A DNA stretch of 28,797 nucleotides from contig JBBDIU010000070.1 of assembly GCA_040880205.1 (NCBI GenBank), forward strand, positions 1-28,797, in the 5' to 3' direction. Below, one piece after another: positions 1 through 7,947 of this stretch (position 1 is the stretch's first letter; every line of letters begins with the position of its first letter). Source of the DNA: WACF01 sp040880205 (GTDB lineage Bacteria > Pseudomonadota > Gammaproteobacteria > Pseudomonadales > Cellvibrionaceae). A program made the position numbers and the translations under genes. Below the pieces are notes generated by a model that was not told the origin of the DNA, did no database searches, and worked only from the letters and a program-made list of their open reading frames with translations.

Positions 1-53
1 GAGATGTGAGATGTGAGATGTGAGATGTGAGATGTGAGATGTGAGATGTGAGA
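1..53. repeat. 7-bp tandem repeat array (GAGATGT)x7
   Basis: Seven perfect copies of GAGATGT occupy bases 1-49, followed by a partial copy (GAGA). The array begins at the window edge, so its true length is unknown. It lies about 50 bp beyond the yhdP stop codon, at the 3' end of the maf-rng-yhdP gene group. The unit length matches the other heptamer arrays at 6347-6467, although the unit sequence differs. Confidence 0.95.
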
Positions 54-101
54 GCAGAACTTTCGGCTAGCGCAGTGTCAAATTTTTTCCGTTTTCCCTG
101 T

Positions 102-3100
102 TCACCTCCCCTCACTCATCGCATCGTCATCAAACAAGCGCACAAAGTCCATCTCCGGATCGTCCAACGGGCCGGTCACGTTGAAACTTAGGCTGGACAT
201 TTTTCCAATTTGTTCTTCGAACACCTTGCTGATAAGCCACATGCCGGCCACCGCTGGCAAACCCATGCCGGCCAGGGCCGCCACAAAGGTGAGATTGCCT
301 CCCACTGGGATCGTGGCAATCAATCGGGTATCCAACTCAGATTCGACCAAGTCCAGCACTCCGGCCATTTGAAACCGGCTGGAGTGGCTGTTGACTACAA
401 CCGGTGTGTTCATGTACACCTTGCCCTGATCAAATTGCAGTGCGCCATTAATGGTTTCAAAGCTGGTACCGGCGCGGGATAAGTCCGAAAAGTCCAGCCG
501 TAGGCGTCGCAGCCAAGTGTCAAAATTAAAAAAAGCAATGAGTTCCAATAGCGCACTGCCGGTGCTTGCCTCACCGGCACCGCGAATGAAGGTTCCCCGC
601 TTTATTGCCATCACAATATCGCCTTGTATGACGGTTACGGTAATGGCCGCCGGCGAACCCGGCCAATTCAGCCGCGCCTCGAACTCGGACGATTCGCTAT
701 CCAGCAAACGCGGCTGATCCCATTGTTGTAGAGCGCTTCCCAGGTTGGCGGTGACAAATCGTCCGTTAAAGCGGCTGACGTCCTCCCCGTCGATTCTGTC
801 CCACCATAGCTCCGCACCTTCGCCTGCCTGCATTCCGGTGATTCGCCCGCCGCGGACGTTGCCAACAATTTCATTAGCCATCAATCCGGTGTAAGTGGGC
901 CGAAGGCGGAATGACCAGGTACCGTAGTCCGCATCCCCCACCCAAAACTCGCGAACCGCGAAATCCATGGCGGGCAACGTACTCGGGTCTATGTCAGCCA
1001 ACAAATCGGTGGCGGCTGTAGACTCGGGAGGCGGCAAGAAAGGATGGCGAGGTTCTGGCGGCTCTTGTCCGGGTAGACGCAAGTGATCCAGGTCGACCAC
1101 GATTGGCTGTTTACTATCGACATAAAGACGCACGTCGCCGGCAATGAACGGGGAGTCCATCGCCAGTTGCCAGTGATCGGCTGTTTGCCTTCCTTTGAGA
1201 GCCAGATCCTCTGTCGAAAAATCATTGACTGTAACAGTGTTGAAATGAACATCGATGACAGGCCGCAAGTGTCCTGCAAGCGCAACCGAATCACCAGCGC
1301 TCTGGCGATAGTTTTTGTAGCGATCCAGGACTGCCTGCCATTCCCCAAGATCGAAATGGTCCAGAGTGCCCCGCACTGCCAACACGCGTTGTTCGAGGTC
1401 GGTCCGTTTTCCCAAACCAAGCGCTGCACCGATCAACTGCCCGTCCCTTACACTAGCGGAAGCATGAACATTATGGTCGTATCGCAGATAGTATTGAACG
1501 TCACCAGCCTGTAGTGGCGCGTTGATCACGAGAGCCCGTCGATCCTCGGCCGCTTTGCCAAAGGGTTGAGGCAGGTCAACGGCCACCCCGTGCAAATCGC
1601 TTTCCAGGGTCAGCACGGGCTGCTTGCCTGACTGTCCGTTAGGTATCATCAGACTAACTTGGTAGGCGGCTCGTCCTTCAAGAAATTGCAGTTCGGGACG
1701 CGGGCTCCACTCGCGCAAGGACTGGATATCGGTCGCGCCCGTAAGACTCAACACTAGCGATTCGGTGTCATCGTGCATCGTTCTACTAACAGTAGCGGTG
1801 ATCGGGTGCCGCCAAAACTGCCCTGTCAGACGTTCCGCGTACACTCCCTGTTGATCGTTGTAGCTGACGCGGCCCTGGATGTCATCAAATTGCAACTGCA
1901 GATCGCCCGTGGCTAACCGCGTATTGCGCAGATCCACATCCACTTGGCGAATAATCGGTTTGCGTCCCTCTTGCAGAGGAATGCTGAGATCTACCCAGGC
2001 CTGCATGTCGCCGTTCAGGCTCCAATCGGCGAACAGCTGTGTGCCGATCATCTTGCCAAGCGGCGTTTCGCGAACCAGACGTAAGCCGTCTGCGGCATTG
2101 CCCCTGGCACGACCGGCAATATCCAGGGTCAATTGCGCGCCGTCCAATGGTGGGGTTAGCCGTACCTTGGTATCTCGCACCTGCGCGTTGAACAGACGGC
2201 CGCTGTTCAGATCCGCCAGAATGGTCATGTCATCCAGCCAGAATACGCCATTGGTTTGTTGCAAAGCGGGCCATTTGGGGTGGAAAGTCAGGTCCGCGCC
2301 CTCCACGTTGAGGAACAGCTGAATGGCAGCGCGCCGTACCGATTCGCTGGTGAAACCGCCTCGGTAAACAAAGCCACCAGAGCTTACCTTGCCTTCCCCA
2401 ACACTCTGGCTCAACCAACCGGTCAACGAATCGGGCAAAATATACGGCACAAACTGCCGGTGATAACCCAGGGCGCTATGGCGCAGCCCCGCTTGAATGA
2501 TCAATTCCTCTTGCCGGCTGCCGAATTCAAAGGGCACAAAAAGTGAAACATAACCGCGCCCCTCACCCGTTTCGCCGCTGACGGACAGCAAACCACTGTG
2601 AACGCGAATCGCGGCTTCCTCCAGATCGATTTGCCAGTGTACCCGCCCGCCCGCGCGCTCGAATTCCAGTTCATGCCGATGGAGCGTCGGGTAGTACATG
2701 GAAAAACCATTGTTGCTGGCAATGTCTACGAAACCCGCCACGGGCGTGGTTTCCAAATAGCCATTGAGCTTGGTTACCGCGGGCGCGCCCTTCCACGAAT
2801 CGGCACTCACGTCCTCGAGATTGGCCCGGAGGGTCAGATCCCTGAGTCGCGTTCCGGCGACCCTGAGCTCCAGATTGCGGAGCTGACCTCGCGGTTGCAG
2901 CGATTCGAATGCATCCAACACTTCGCCTTTCAATAACCCGGCGATCCGCGCCGTAGTGAACCAGCCAGCCAAATCTATCTGTTCCGTTTGCAGATAAACC
3001 GGCTCGCCGAGATTTGCTGAGGACAGAACCAGATTTATCGGTGGCGCCTGCACCCCGTCCCATTCCAGGGAAACATCCCCGAAGGCCAGTTTCCATGCGC

Positions 3101-4031
3101 CACTTTTGGCCCAGTGGCCAGCGAAATTAGCGACAGTGCGCTCGGGTGTAACCACGGATTCCTGCAAACTAACCGGCAATTCGCCAATATCCAGCCGACC
3201 GTGGGTTGTAATAGCCATTCCCGCGCTAATATCGAACCAAGCCTCCAGGTCCAGTTGATGACCCTTGCGCCATTCCTGTTCCGGCAAACCATCCCACCAC
3301 TCTCCAGGCAAGGCAGCCACGGCTTTATCCAGTTCGAAACGCTGCAAGCGCAGATGACCCTTGGCAGTGAAATTGTCCAGATTGCGGGGATCACCGCGCG
3401 CTTCAATAATCAGCGACAGCACATCGCGATTGCGATCCACTGCCACTTCCGAGCGCAGGCGGTGAAAGTCGCCGCTGTTTTCCAGCACCAGATGCGGCAA
3501 CTCCACCTCGCTACTGTGGCCGGTGCGAAAATCGAAGGAGAATTGGGCGTTGCGGAATTCGATATGGTGAACCAACAGAAAAATGTCCAGCGGATCGCTA
3601 AAGTCAACATCCGCCACAGTCGGGTCCAGGCCGTTCAGGCCCCAAATGCCGTCGGCATTTTGCTGAAAGCCCATGGCGATATTCACAACTTCCACCTTGC
3701 CCAAGGCCAGTTGCCAGTTGAACAGGCTGCGCAACAGGCTCAGTTCGGCAAAGGCCGTGTCGACGCTGAGAATGTCGTCACCGTCCGAATCGATAATGCG
3801 AACACCGCGCAAGGTCAGCTCCGGACTCAATCCTTCCCACCCGGCCGCGAGTGATTCAATACTGACCTGAAGACCGGTAACCTCGGACAGGTAAGCTTCC
3901 ACATCCGCCCGATAATTGCCGGCCTGGGGTGCCAATTCCCGGCCAATGGTGACGACGACTGCCAGACTGATAAGCAGGAGGGCGCATAAACCCCAGAAGC
4001 GCTTGACTATGATTTGAGTGACTTTCTGCAT
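102..4031 (-). CDS. yhdP: YhdP family AsmA-like envelope protein
   Basis: YhdP belongs to the AsmA/TamB-like family of inner-membrane-anchored proteins with a long periplasmic part. In E. coli it takes part in phospholipid movement to the outer membrane. One hydrophobic segment lies near the N-terminus (key run WGLCALLLISLAVVV), followed by about 1,270 residues rich in alternating beta-strand patterns. The C-terminal part has AsmA-like features (INGALQFDQGKVYMNTPVVV) and ends in a short acidic tail. The total of about 1,310 residues fits the family. An upstream in-frame ATG at 4121 would add 30 basic residues, but these are encoded by degenerate repeats at the rng/yhdP junction. I prefer the ATG at 4031 (MQKVTQIIVKRFW), which places the membrane segment at the usual distance from the start. 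Neither start has a strong ribosome-binding site. The gene follows rng closely and is probably co-transcribed with it. Confidence 0.9.
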   Translation of the reverse strand: MQKVTQIIVKRFWGLCALLLISLAVVVTIGRELAPQAGNYRADVEAYLSEVTGLQVSIESLAAGWEGLSPELTLRGVRIIDSDGDDILSVDTAFAELSLLRSLFNWQLALGKVEVVNIAMGFQQNADGIWGLNGLDPTVADVDFSDPLDIFLLVHHIEFRNAQFSFDFRTGHSSEVELPHLVLENSGDFHRLRSEVAVDRNRDVLSLIIEARGDPRNLDNFTAKGHLRLQRFELDKAVAALPGEWWDGLPEQEWRKGHQLDLEAWFDISAGMAITTHGRLDIGELPVSLQESVVTPERTVANFAGHWAKSGAWKLAFGDVSLEWDGVQAPPINLVLSSANLGEPVYLQTEQIDLAGWFTTARIAGLLKGEVLDAFESLQPRGQLRNLELRVAGTRLRDLTLRANLEDVSADSWKGAPAVTKLNGYLETTPVAGFVDIASNNGFSMYYPTLHRHELEFERAGGRVHWQIDLEEAAIRVHSGLLSVSGETGEGRGYVSLFVPFEFGSRQEELIIQAGLRHSALGYHRQFVPYILPDSLTGWLSQSVGEGKVSSGGFVYRGGFTSESVRRAAIQLFLNVEGADLTFHPKWPALQQTNGVFWLDDMTILADLNSGRLFNAQVRDTKVRLTPPLDGAQLTLDIAGRARGNAADGLRLVRETPLGKMIGTQLFADWSLNGDMQAWVDLSIPLQEGRKPIIRQVDVDLRNTRLATGDLQLQFDDIQGRVSYNDQQGVYAERLTGQFWRHPITATVSRTMHDDTESLVLSLTGATDIQSLREWSPRPELQFLEGRAAYQVSLMIPNGQSGKQPVLTLESDLHGVAVDLPQPFGKAAEDRRALVINAPLQAGDVQYYLRYDHNVHASASVRDGQLIGAALGLGKRTDLEQRVLAVRGTLDHFDLGEWQAVLDRYKNYRQSAGDSVALAGHLRPVIDVHFNTVTVNDFSTEDLALKGRQTADHWQLAMDSPFIAGDVRLYVDSKQPIVVDLDHLRLPGQEPPEPRHPFLPPPESTAATDLLADIDPSTLPAMDFAVREFWVGDADYGTWSFRLRPTYTGLMANEIVGNVRGGRITGMQAGEGAELWWDRIDGEDVSRFNGRFVTANLGSALQQWDQPRLLDSESSEFEARLNWPGSPAAITVTVIQGDIVMAIKRGTFIRGAGEASTGSALLELIAFFNFDTWLRRLRLDFSDLSRAGTSFETINGALQFDQGKVYMNTPVVVNSHSSRFQMAGVLDLVESELDTRLIATIPVGGNLTFVAALAGMGLPAVAGMWLISKVFEEQIGKMSSLSFNVTGPLDDPEMDFVRLFDDDAMSEGR

Positions 4032-4082
4032 TTGCTGCCGTGGTTTGAGCGGTGATTGGCGCCGGGTACGGGCTTGGGCCAG

Positions 4083-4162
4083 TGGCTTACACCTTGACCG
4101 GTGACTTAAACCAGGACTCATGACCTAAACAAGGAGGACCCATTACCTAAACGAGGACAATG
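4083..4162. repeat. degenerate ~20-bp tandem repeats at rng/yhdP junction
   Basis: Four imperfect units can be read on the plus strand: 4083-4101 (weakest), 4102-4120, 4121-4142 and 4143-4162. The shared core is TDACYTAAAC followed by AGGA. The last unit contains the rng stop codon and final codons. The others look like diverged copies of the rng tail. The upstream in-frame ATG of yhdP falls inside the array, which argues against it being the true start. Confidence 0.6.
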
Positions 4163-5670
4163 TCGTACTGTTCCTGGTTGTATATGGTCTCGACCCGAAA
4201 CTCAATGGTTCGACCGACGAAAGTCTCCAGATCGGCGACATGGGCGGATTCCTCGTCCAGCAGACAGTCGATCACGGACTGTGCGGCCAGAACCAGAAAC
4301 TTATCATTATCATAGACCCGGGCTTCGCGCAGTATTTCCCTGAATATTTCATAACATACAGTTTGCGGGGTTTTCAGCACCCCGCGCCCCTTGCACACCG
4401 GGCAGGGCTCGCACATGATCTGACCCAGGGACTCGCGCGTGCGCTTGCGCGTCATTTCGATCAGCCCCAATTCCGAAACGCTGGTAATCGTGGTGCGCGC
4501 CCGATCGCTTTCCATGGCTTTCTCCAGGGAGCGCAAGACCTGGCGTTGGTGCTCGGGTTCCTGCATGTCGATAAAATCGAGAATGATAATGCCGCCCAGA
4601 TTGCGCAAGCGCAGTTGGCGGGCAATGGTGGTGGCGGCTTCCAGGTTGGTCTTGAAGATGGTTTCTTCCAGATTGCGACGACCCACAAAGGCGCCGGTAT
4701 TCACATCGATGGTGGTCATGGCTTCGGTTTGCTCGACTATCAGATAGCCACCCGATTTCAGCGGCACCTGGGTATCGAGGGCCCGTTCCAATTCGTCTTC
4801 CACGCCGTTTAGATCGAACAACGGGCGGTCGCCCGTATAATGTTCGAGTTTGTCCATTATCTCCGGGGCGTATTTTTGGGCAAACCGGCCCATGGCCTCG
4901 TGCGCTTCGGCACTGTCAATGCGCACTTTTTCAATTAGAGGTCTTACCAGATCGCGCAAAGTCCGCATGAACAGAGGGAGATCCTGGTAAACCCGGGCTG
5001 GCACCGTCGCTTTTTCGATACCATCTTCCACCGAATTCCAGAGTTTAAGCAAAAAAGGGATGTCGGCGCGCAGCTCGTCCACGCAGCAACCCTCGGCCAG
5101 CGTGCGGACGATGAATCCGCCGGTTCGCTGGGCGTCGGTAGCGGCAATTGCCTGCTCGAGCAGATTCTTCAGCCGGTCCCGCTCTGCTTCCTCCTCAATG
5201 CGGGCGGAAATGCCAACGTGATTAGCATAAGGCATGTAAACCAAATTGCGGGCCGACAAAGAAAGCTGGGTGGTCAACCGCGCCCCCTTGGTGCTGATCG
5301 GGTCCTTGACCACTTGCACCACCAGGGGCTGCCCTTCTCTCGCCAATTCGCGAATATCCTTGATCGGCGACGTTCCCGGCTCCCGGGCATCGCCCTCGGT
5401 GGAAGTCGGCTCCGCCGAATCAATCTGATTTGAGGCTGTTTGATTGGAATAAAAGTCGCTGGCATGGATGAAGCCAGCGCGCTCGAGACCAATATCGACA
5501 AAGGCCGCCTGCATTCCTGGCAGTACCCTCACCACCTTGCCTTTATAGATATTGCCCACCAGACCCTTGCCACGAGTCCGCTCCAGGTAGATTTCCTGCA
5601 CCAAGCCGTTTTCCACCAGGGCCACCCGGGTTTCCATCGGCGATACATTTACCAGAATTTCGTCGCTCAC
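4147..5670 (-). CDS. rng: Ribonuclease G
   Basis: RNase G is an endoribonuclease of the RNase E/G family that matures the 5' end of 16S rRNA and degrades some mRNAs. At 507 residues it has RNase G length and lacks the long C-terminal scaffold of RNase E. An S1 domain spans about residues 35-130 (KGLVGNIYKGKVVRVLPGMQAAFVDIG in part). It contains an acidic, Ser/Thr-rich insert at about 74-101. The catalytic Asp residues are visible in TTIDVNTGAFVG (D322) and IIILDFIDMQ (D365), and the zinc-link motif is CPVCKGRG (C423, C426). The start is GTG at 5670, 7 bp after the maf stop, with GAGGA about 13 bp upstream. Maf, rng and yhdP appear to form one transcription unit. Confidence 0.97.
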   Translation of the reverse strand: MSDEILVNVSPMETRVALVENGLVQEIYLERTRGKGLVGNIYKGKVVRVLPGMQAAFVDIGLERAGFIHASDFYSNQTASNQIDSAEPTSTEGDAREPGTSPIKDIRELAREGQPLVVQVVKDPISTKGARLTTQLSLSARNLVYMPYANHVGISARIEEEAERDRLKNLLEQAIAATDAQRTGGFIVRTLAEGCCVDELRADIPFLLKLWNSVEDGIEKATVPARVYQDLPLFMRTLRDLVRPLIEKVRIDSAEAHEAMGRFAQKYAPEIMDKLEHYTGDRPLFDLNGVEDELERALDTQVPLKSGGYLIVEQTEAMTTIDVNTGAFVGRRNLEETIFKTNLEAATTIARQLRLRNLGGIIILDFIDMQEPEHQRQVLRSLEKAMESDRARTTITSVSELGLIEMTRKRTRESLGQIMCEPCPVCKGRGVLKTPQTVCYEIFREILREARVYDNDKFLVLAAQSVIDCLLDEESAHVADLETFVGRTIEFRVETIYNQEQYDIVLV

Positions 5671-5677
5671 GGCTGTA

Positions 5678-6286
5678 TCAGGTCCTCACTGCTGGGGTCC
5701 GGCCTACGGACTGCCAATAGGGTACCTGAAACTCATCCAGAAGCGGCACCAGAACTTCCAGTGGCAAACCCACTACCCCGCTGTAGCTGCCGCTTATTTT
5801 CTGTACAAATGCAGCACCCAGGCCCTGAATCCCGTAAGCGCCCGCCTTGTCGCGCGGTTCCCCGGTTAGCCAATAGCGTGCGATCAGTGCTTGATCAAGT
5901 GGACGAAAGGTCACTTCGGTAATGGACAGGCGAGTGATTTGGCGCCCGCCGCCAGCGACGGACACCGCCGATACAACCCGATGGGTCTGCCCCGACAGCC
6001 GGTTGAGCATCGCCACGGCGTCCGCTTCGTCCGCCGGTTTACCCATAATCTCGGCTCCCAAAACCACAGTGGTATCGGCGCCGAGCACTGGATAGGGGCT
6101 ATCTCCCGCCACCAATGCCGCACCGCAAGCGGCCTTGGCCGCCGCCAGGCGAGTCACATACTCCCCGGCCGGTTCGTTCGCGTGCAAGGACTCATCCACC
6201 CGGGGCGCCAATAGCCGGTAGCGAACACCGATCTGATCCAGAAGTTCGCGGCGCCGAGGCGATTGAGAAGCAAGATAGAGCGACAC
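5678..6286 (-). CDS. maf: Maf/YhdE nucleoside triphosphate pyrophosphatase
   Basis: Maf proteins hydrolyse non-canonical or surplus nucleoside triphosphates; the YhdE branch prefers dTTP and UTP. The protein has 202 residues, normal for the family. The N-terminal phosphate-binding motif is LASQSPRRRELL (residues 5-16). The central LGADTTVVLG carries the catalytic acid, followed by GKPADEADAVAMLNRLSGQTH and the GEPRDKAGAYGIQG motif typical of the YhdE type. The start is GTG at 6286, preceded by a good ribosome-binding site (GGAGAAGG, 5-base spacer). Position next to rng and downstream of mreBCD is the classical arrangement in gammaproteobacteria. Family assignment is secure; exact nucleotide preference is inferred. 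Confidence 0.96.
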   Translation of the reverse strand: MSLYLASQSPRRRELLDQIGVRYRLLAPRVDESLHANEPAGEYVTRLAAAKAACGAALVAGDSPYPVLGADTTVVLGAEIMGKPADEADAVAMLNRLSGQTHRVVSAVSVAGGGRQITRLSITEVTFRPLDQALIARYWLTGEPRDKAGAYGIQGLGAAFVQKISGSYSGVVGLPLEVLVPLLDEFQVPYWQSVGRTPAVRT

Positions 6287-6346
6287 AGACCTTCTCCGGA
6301 GTTTTGCAGCAAGAACCCGCCATTATAAACCGGGAAGTCAGTTTCC

Positions 6347-6390
6347 AGTCTCTAGTCTCTAGTCTCTAGTCTCTAGTCTCTAGTCTCTAG
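6347..6390. repeat. 7-bp tandem repeat array (AGTCTCT)x6
   Basis: Six perfect copies of AGTCTCT plus AG lie between the mreD stop and the maf start. The reverse complement of the unit (as CTAGAGA) occurs in the nearby array at 6440-6467, so the two arrays can partly pair with each other. Confidence 0.95.
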
Positions 6391-6439
6391 GTCATGGTGC
6401 CGCGTACACCCCACATTACCAACGTTTTTTTGCTTTCAC

Positions 6440-6467
6440 CTAGCGACTAGAGATTAGCGACTAGCGA
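6440..6467. repeat. variant 7-bp repeat array (CTAGCGA type) x4
   Basis: Four heptamers follow one another: CTAGCGA, CTAGAGA, TTAGCGA, CTAGCGA. They begin about 9 bp past the mreD stop codon. The second unit is the reverse complement of the unit in the 6347-6390 array, giving an inverted arrangement with a spacer of about 50 bp that contains a run of seven T at 6425-6431. Confidence 0.9.
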
Positions 6468-6475
6468 CTTCTTTT

Positions 6476-6970
6476 CTAAAACCGCGAGCTTTGAGTCCGA
6501 ATGCGCAACCATTCCATTGCGATGAGCATCATCGGCCAAATGAGCGCACTTACCAGAGCGGGGACCAGGAAGATGAGGGATTGGGAGGCTGGCCCGGTGA
6601 GACTGTGGACCCAATTGCAGAACAACTGGTGAATGCCGATGAGTACGAAAACCCAGGCGGACTGTTGCCACAGGGCGTAATTGCGGATTCGCCGATAGGA
6701 CAGGACGCACACATAGGCGACGGCCACCAGGGCCAGAGCGTGCTGACCTAACACCGCATTTTCCACCACATCCTGGACCAGACCCACCCCAAAGGCCATC
6801 CCCACCCCCATACGGTCTGGCAGGGCCATGACCCAATAGATGACCAACAAAGCGACAAATTCCGGTCGAAACCAGGCCCAGTTTAGCGGCAGTGGCAGCA
6901 CACTGAGCGCCAGGGCCAGGAAAAACGACAGGACGACGATGACGATATTAGGGTTTTGCTGGAATTCCAT
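6476..6970 (-). CDS. mreD: Rod shape-determining protein MreD
   Basis: MreD is a small inner-membrane protein of the elongasome, which guides lateral cell-wall synthesis together with MreB, MreC, RodA and PBP2. The 164-residue product is almost entirely hydrophobic, with about five predicted membrane helices, and matches the family length (about 160). Recognisable stretches are ALALSVLPLPLNWAWFRPEF near the N-terminus and VMALPDRMGVGMAFGVGLVQ in the middle. The ATG at 6970 lies inside the end of mreC (23-bp overlap), which implies translational coupling. It is the last gene of mreBCD; heptamer repeats start just beyond its stop. Confidence 0.95.
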   Translation of the reverse strand: MEFQQNPNIVIVVLSFFLALALSVLPLPLNWAWFRPEFVALLVIYWVMALPDRMGVGMAFGVGLVQDVVENAVLGQHALALVAVAYVCVLSYRRIRNYALWQQSAWVFVLIGIHQLFCNWVHSLTGPASQSLIFLVPALVSALIWPMMLIAMEWLRIRTQSSRF

Positions 6971-7817
6971 CGGATTGGATCGGTTCGAGTTTGGGCCGCG
7001 TCTCGTTAAACACCAGCAGTACGTGACGGCTGCGGTTTAACTGTGCCATGGGGCGGGCGGTGACCCGCGCGAAAGGTTGCCCGGGGTCGTGAACCACGGT
7101 GTCCACAATGGCTACCGGGTAGCCGGCAGGAAAGCGCTGACCGAGACCGGAGCTCACCAATAAATCGCCTTCCTGGATGTCCACGGTGTTGGACACATGG
7201 CGCAGTTCCAACTGATACAGGTCCCCCACTCCTTCGGCCACCGCGCGCACGCCATTGCGGTTAATATGCACCGGTATGGCATGAGTGCTGTCGGTAATCA
7301 AAAGAACGTGGCTGGAAAAAGGGCTGACTTCCACCACCTGCCCCATCAGACCATCGGCATCCACCAAAGGCTGCCCGACGTAGACGCCATCCCGGCTGCC
7401 CTTGTTGATGATTACTTTGTGGGCGAGTGGATCCGGCGATACGCCGAAGATTTCCGCCACCACCACCCGTTCGTTCAAGCGCTCGCTGGAATTCATCAAT
7501 TGTTGGAGGCGCACGTTTTCGGCGTAGATGGAGGCCATCTGCTGAACCTTGCGCTTGTGGATCAGCAGCTCTTCCTTTAGCGCGGCATTTTCATCGAGCA
7601 GATCCTGCTTACTGGTGAAACGCTCCCCCACCCAGTCGCCAAAATCACTGGGCAAATTAGTCACCCAATACACTGAATGTGTGATCAGGCCCAGCTTGGC
7701 GCGGACCGGGTCCAACCAGGAGGTGTAGCTGTTGATACCAATGAGCAGCAGGGCAATAAGGCCCAGGACAAGCGCGCGGGACGCGGCGGCGGAATTCTTG
7801 GTAAACAGTGGTTTAAT
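6948..7817 (-). CDS. mreC: Rod shape-determining protein MreC (ATT start)
   Basis: MreC is a bitopic inner-membrane protein with a periplasmic domain that links MreB to the cell-wall enzymes. Without the upstream part, the frame would open at a TTG (7715) and lack its membrane anchor. Reading upstream in the same frame gives a complete N-terminus, KPLFTKNSAAASRALVLGL then IALLLIGINSYTSW, before a stop codon. The first codon of the family-typical MKPLF sequence is ATT at 7815-7817, with AGGAG 8 bases upstream. The protein is then 289 residues, with one membrane helix (about 15-30), a coiled coil (about 65-115) and the beta-rich MreC core (INKGSRDGVYVGQPLVDADG). No ATG or GTG exists between the upstream stop and the anchor. 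The ATT start is my inference; a sequencing error of ATG to ATT would look the same. Confidence 0.9.
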   Translation of the reverse strand: MKPLFTKNSAAASRALVLGLIALLLIGINSYTSWLDPVRAKLGLITHSVYWVTNLPSDFGDWVGERFTSKQDLLDENAALKEELLIHKRKVQQMASIYAENVRLQQLMNSSERLNERVVVAEIFGVSPDPLAHKVIINKGSRDGVYVGQPLVDADGLMGQVVEVSPFSSHVLLITDSTHAIPVHINRNGVRAVAEGVGDLYQLELRHVSNTVDIQEGDLLVSSGLGQRFPAGYPVAIVDTVVHDPGQPFARVTARPMAQLNRSRHVLLVFNETRPKLEPIQSDGIPAKP

Positions 7818-7911
7818 GGTAAACGCTCCTGTTCACGGCAAATGGGCGAAAGACAGACAAAATTGCATGATGCCCCGGCGGCCGGCAACGGCTGAGGGTG
7901 AAATGACGCAG

Positions 7912-7927
7912 CCGGGGCTTCCCCCGG
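7912..7927. other. short GC hairpin between mreB and mreC
   Basis: CCGGGG and CCCCGG flank a 4-base loop (6-bp perfect stem) in the 130-bp gap between mreB and mreC. No T run follows on the minus strand. It could be an attenuator or RNA-processing site that lowers mreCD relative to mreB, but only the hairpin is seen. Confidence 0.4.
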
Positions 7928-7947
7928 TCGCCGGGATACCGGCCTAT

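Noticed and set aside
1..53. Possible CRISPR array
   Set aside because: Units are 7 bp and directly abutting, with no spacers; the same applies to the arrays at 6347-6467 and 22691-22786.
3114..3854. 246-codon plus-strand frame inside yhdP
   Set aside because: It lies entirely antisense to yhdP, has no ribosome-binding site and no recognisable domain; the yhdP frame is clearly the coding one.
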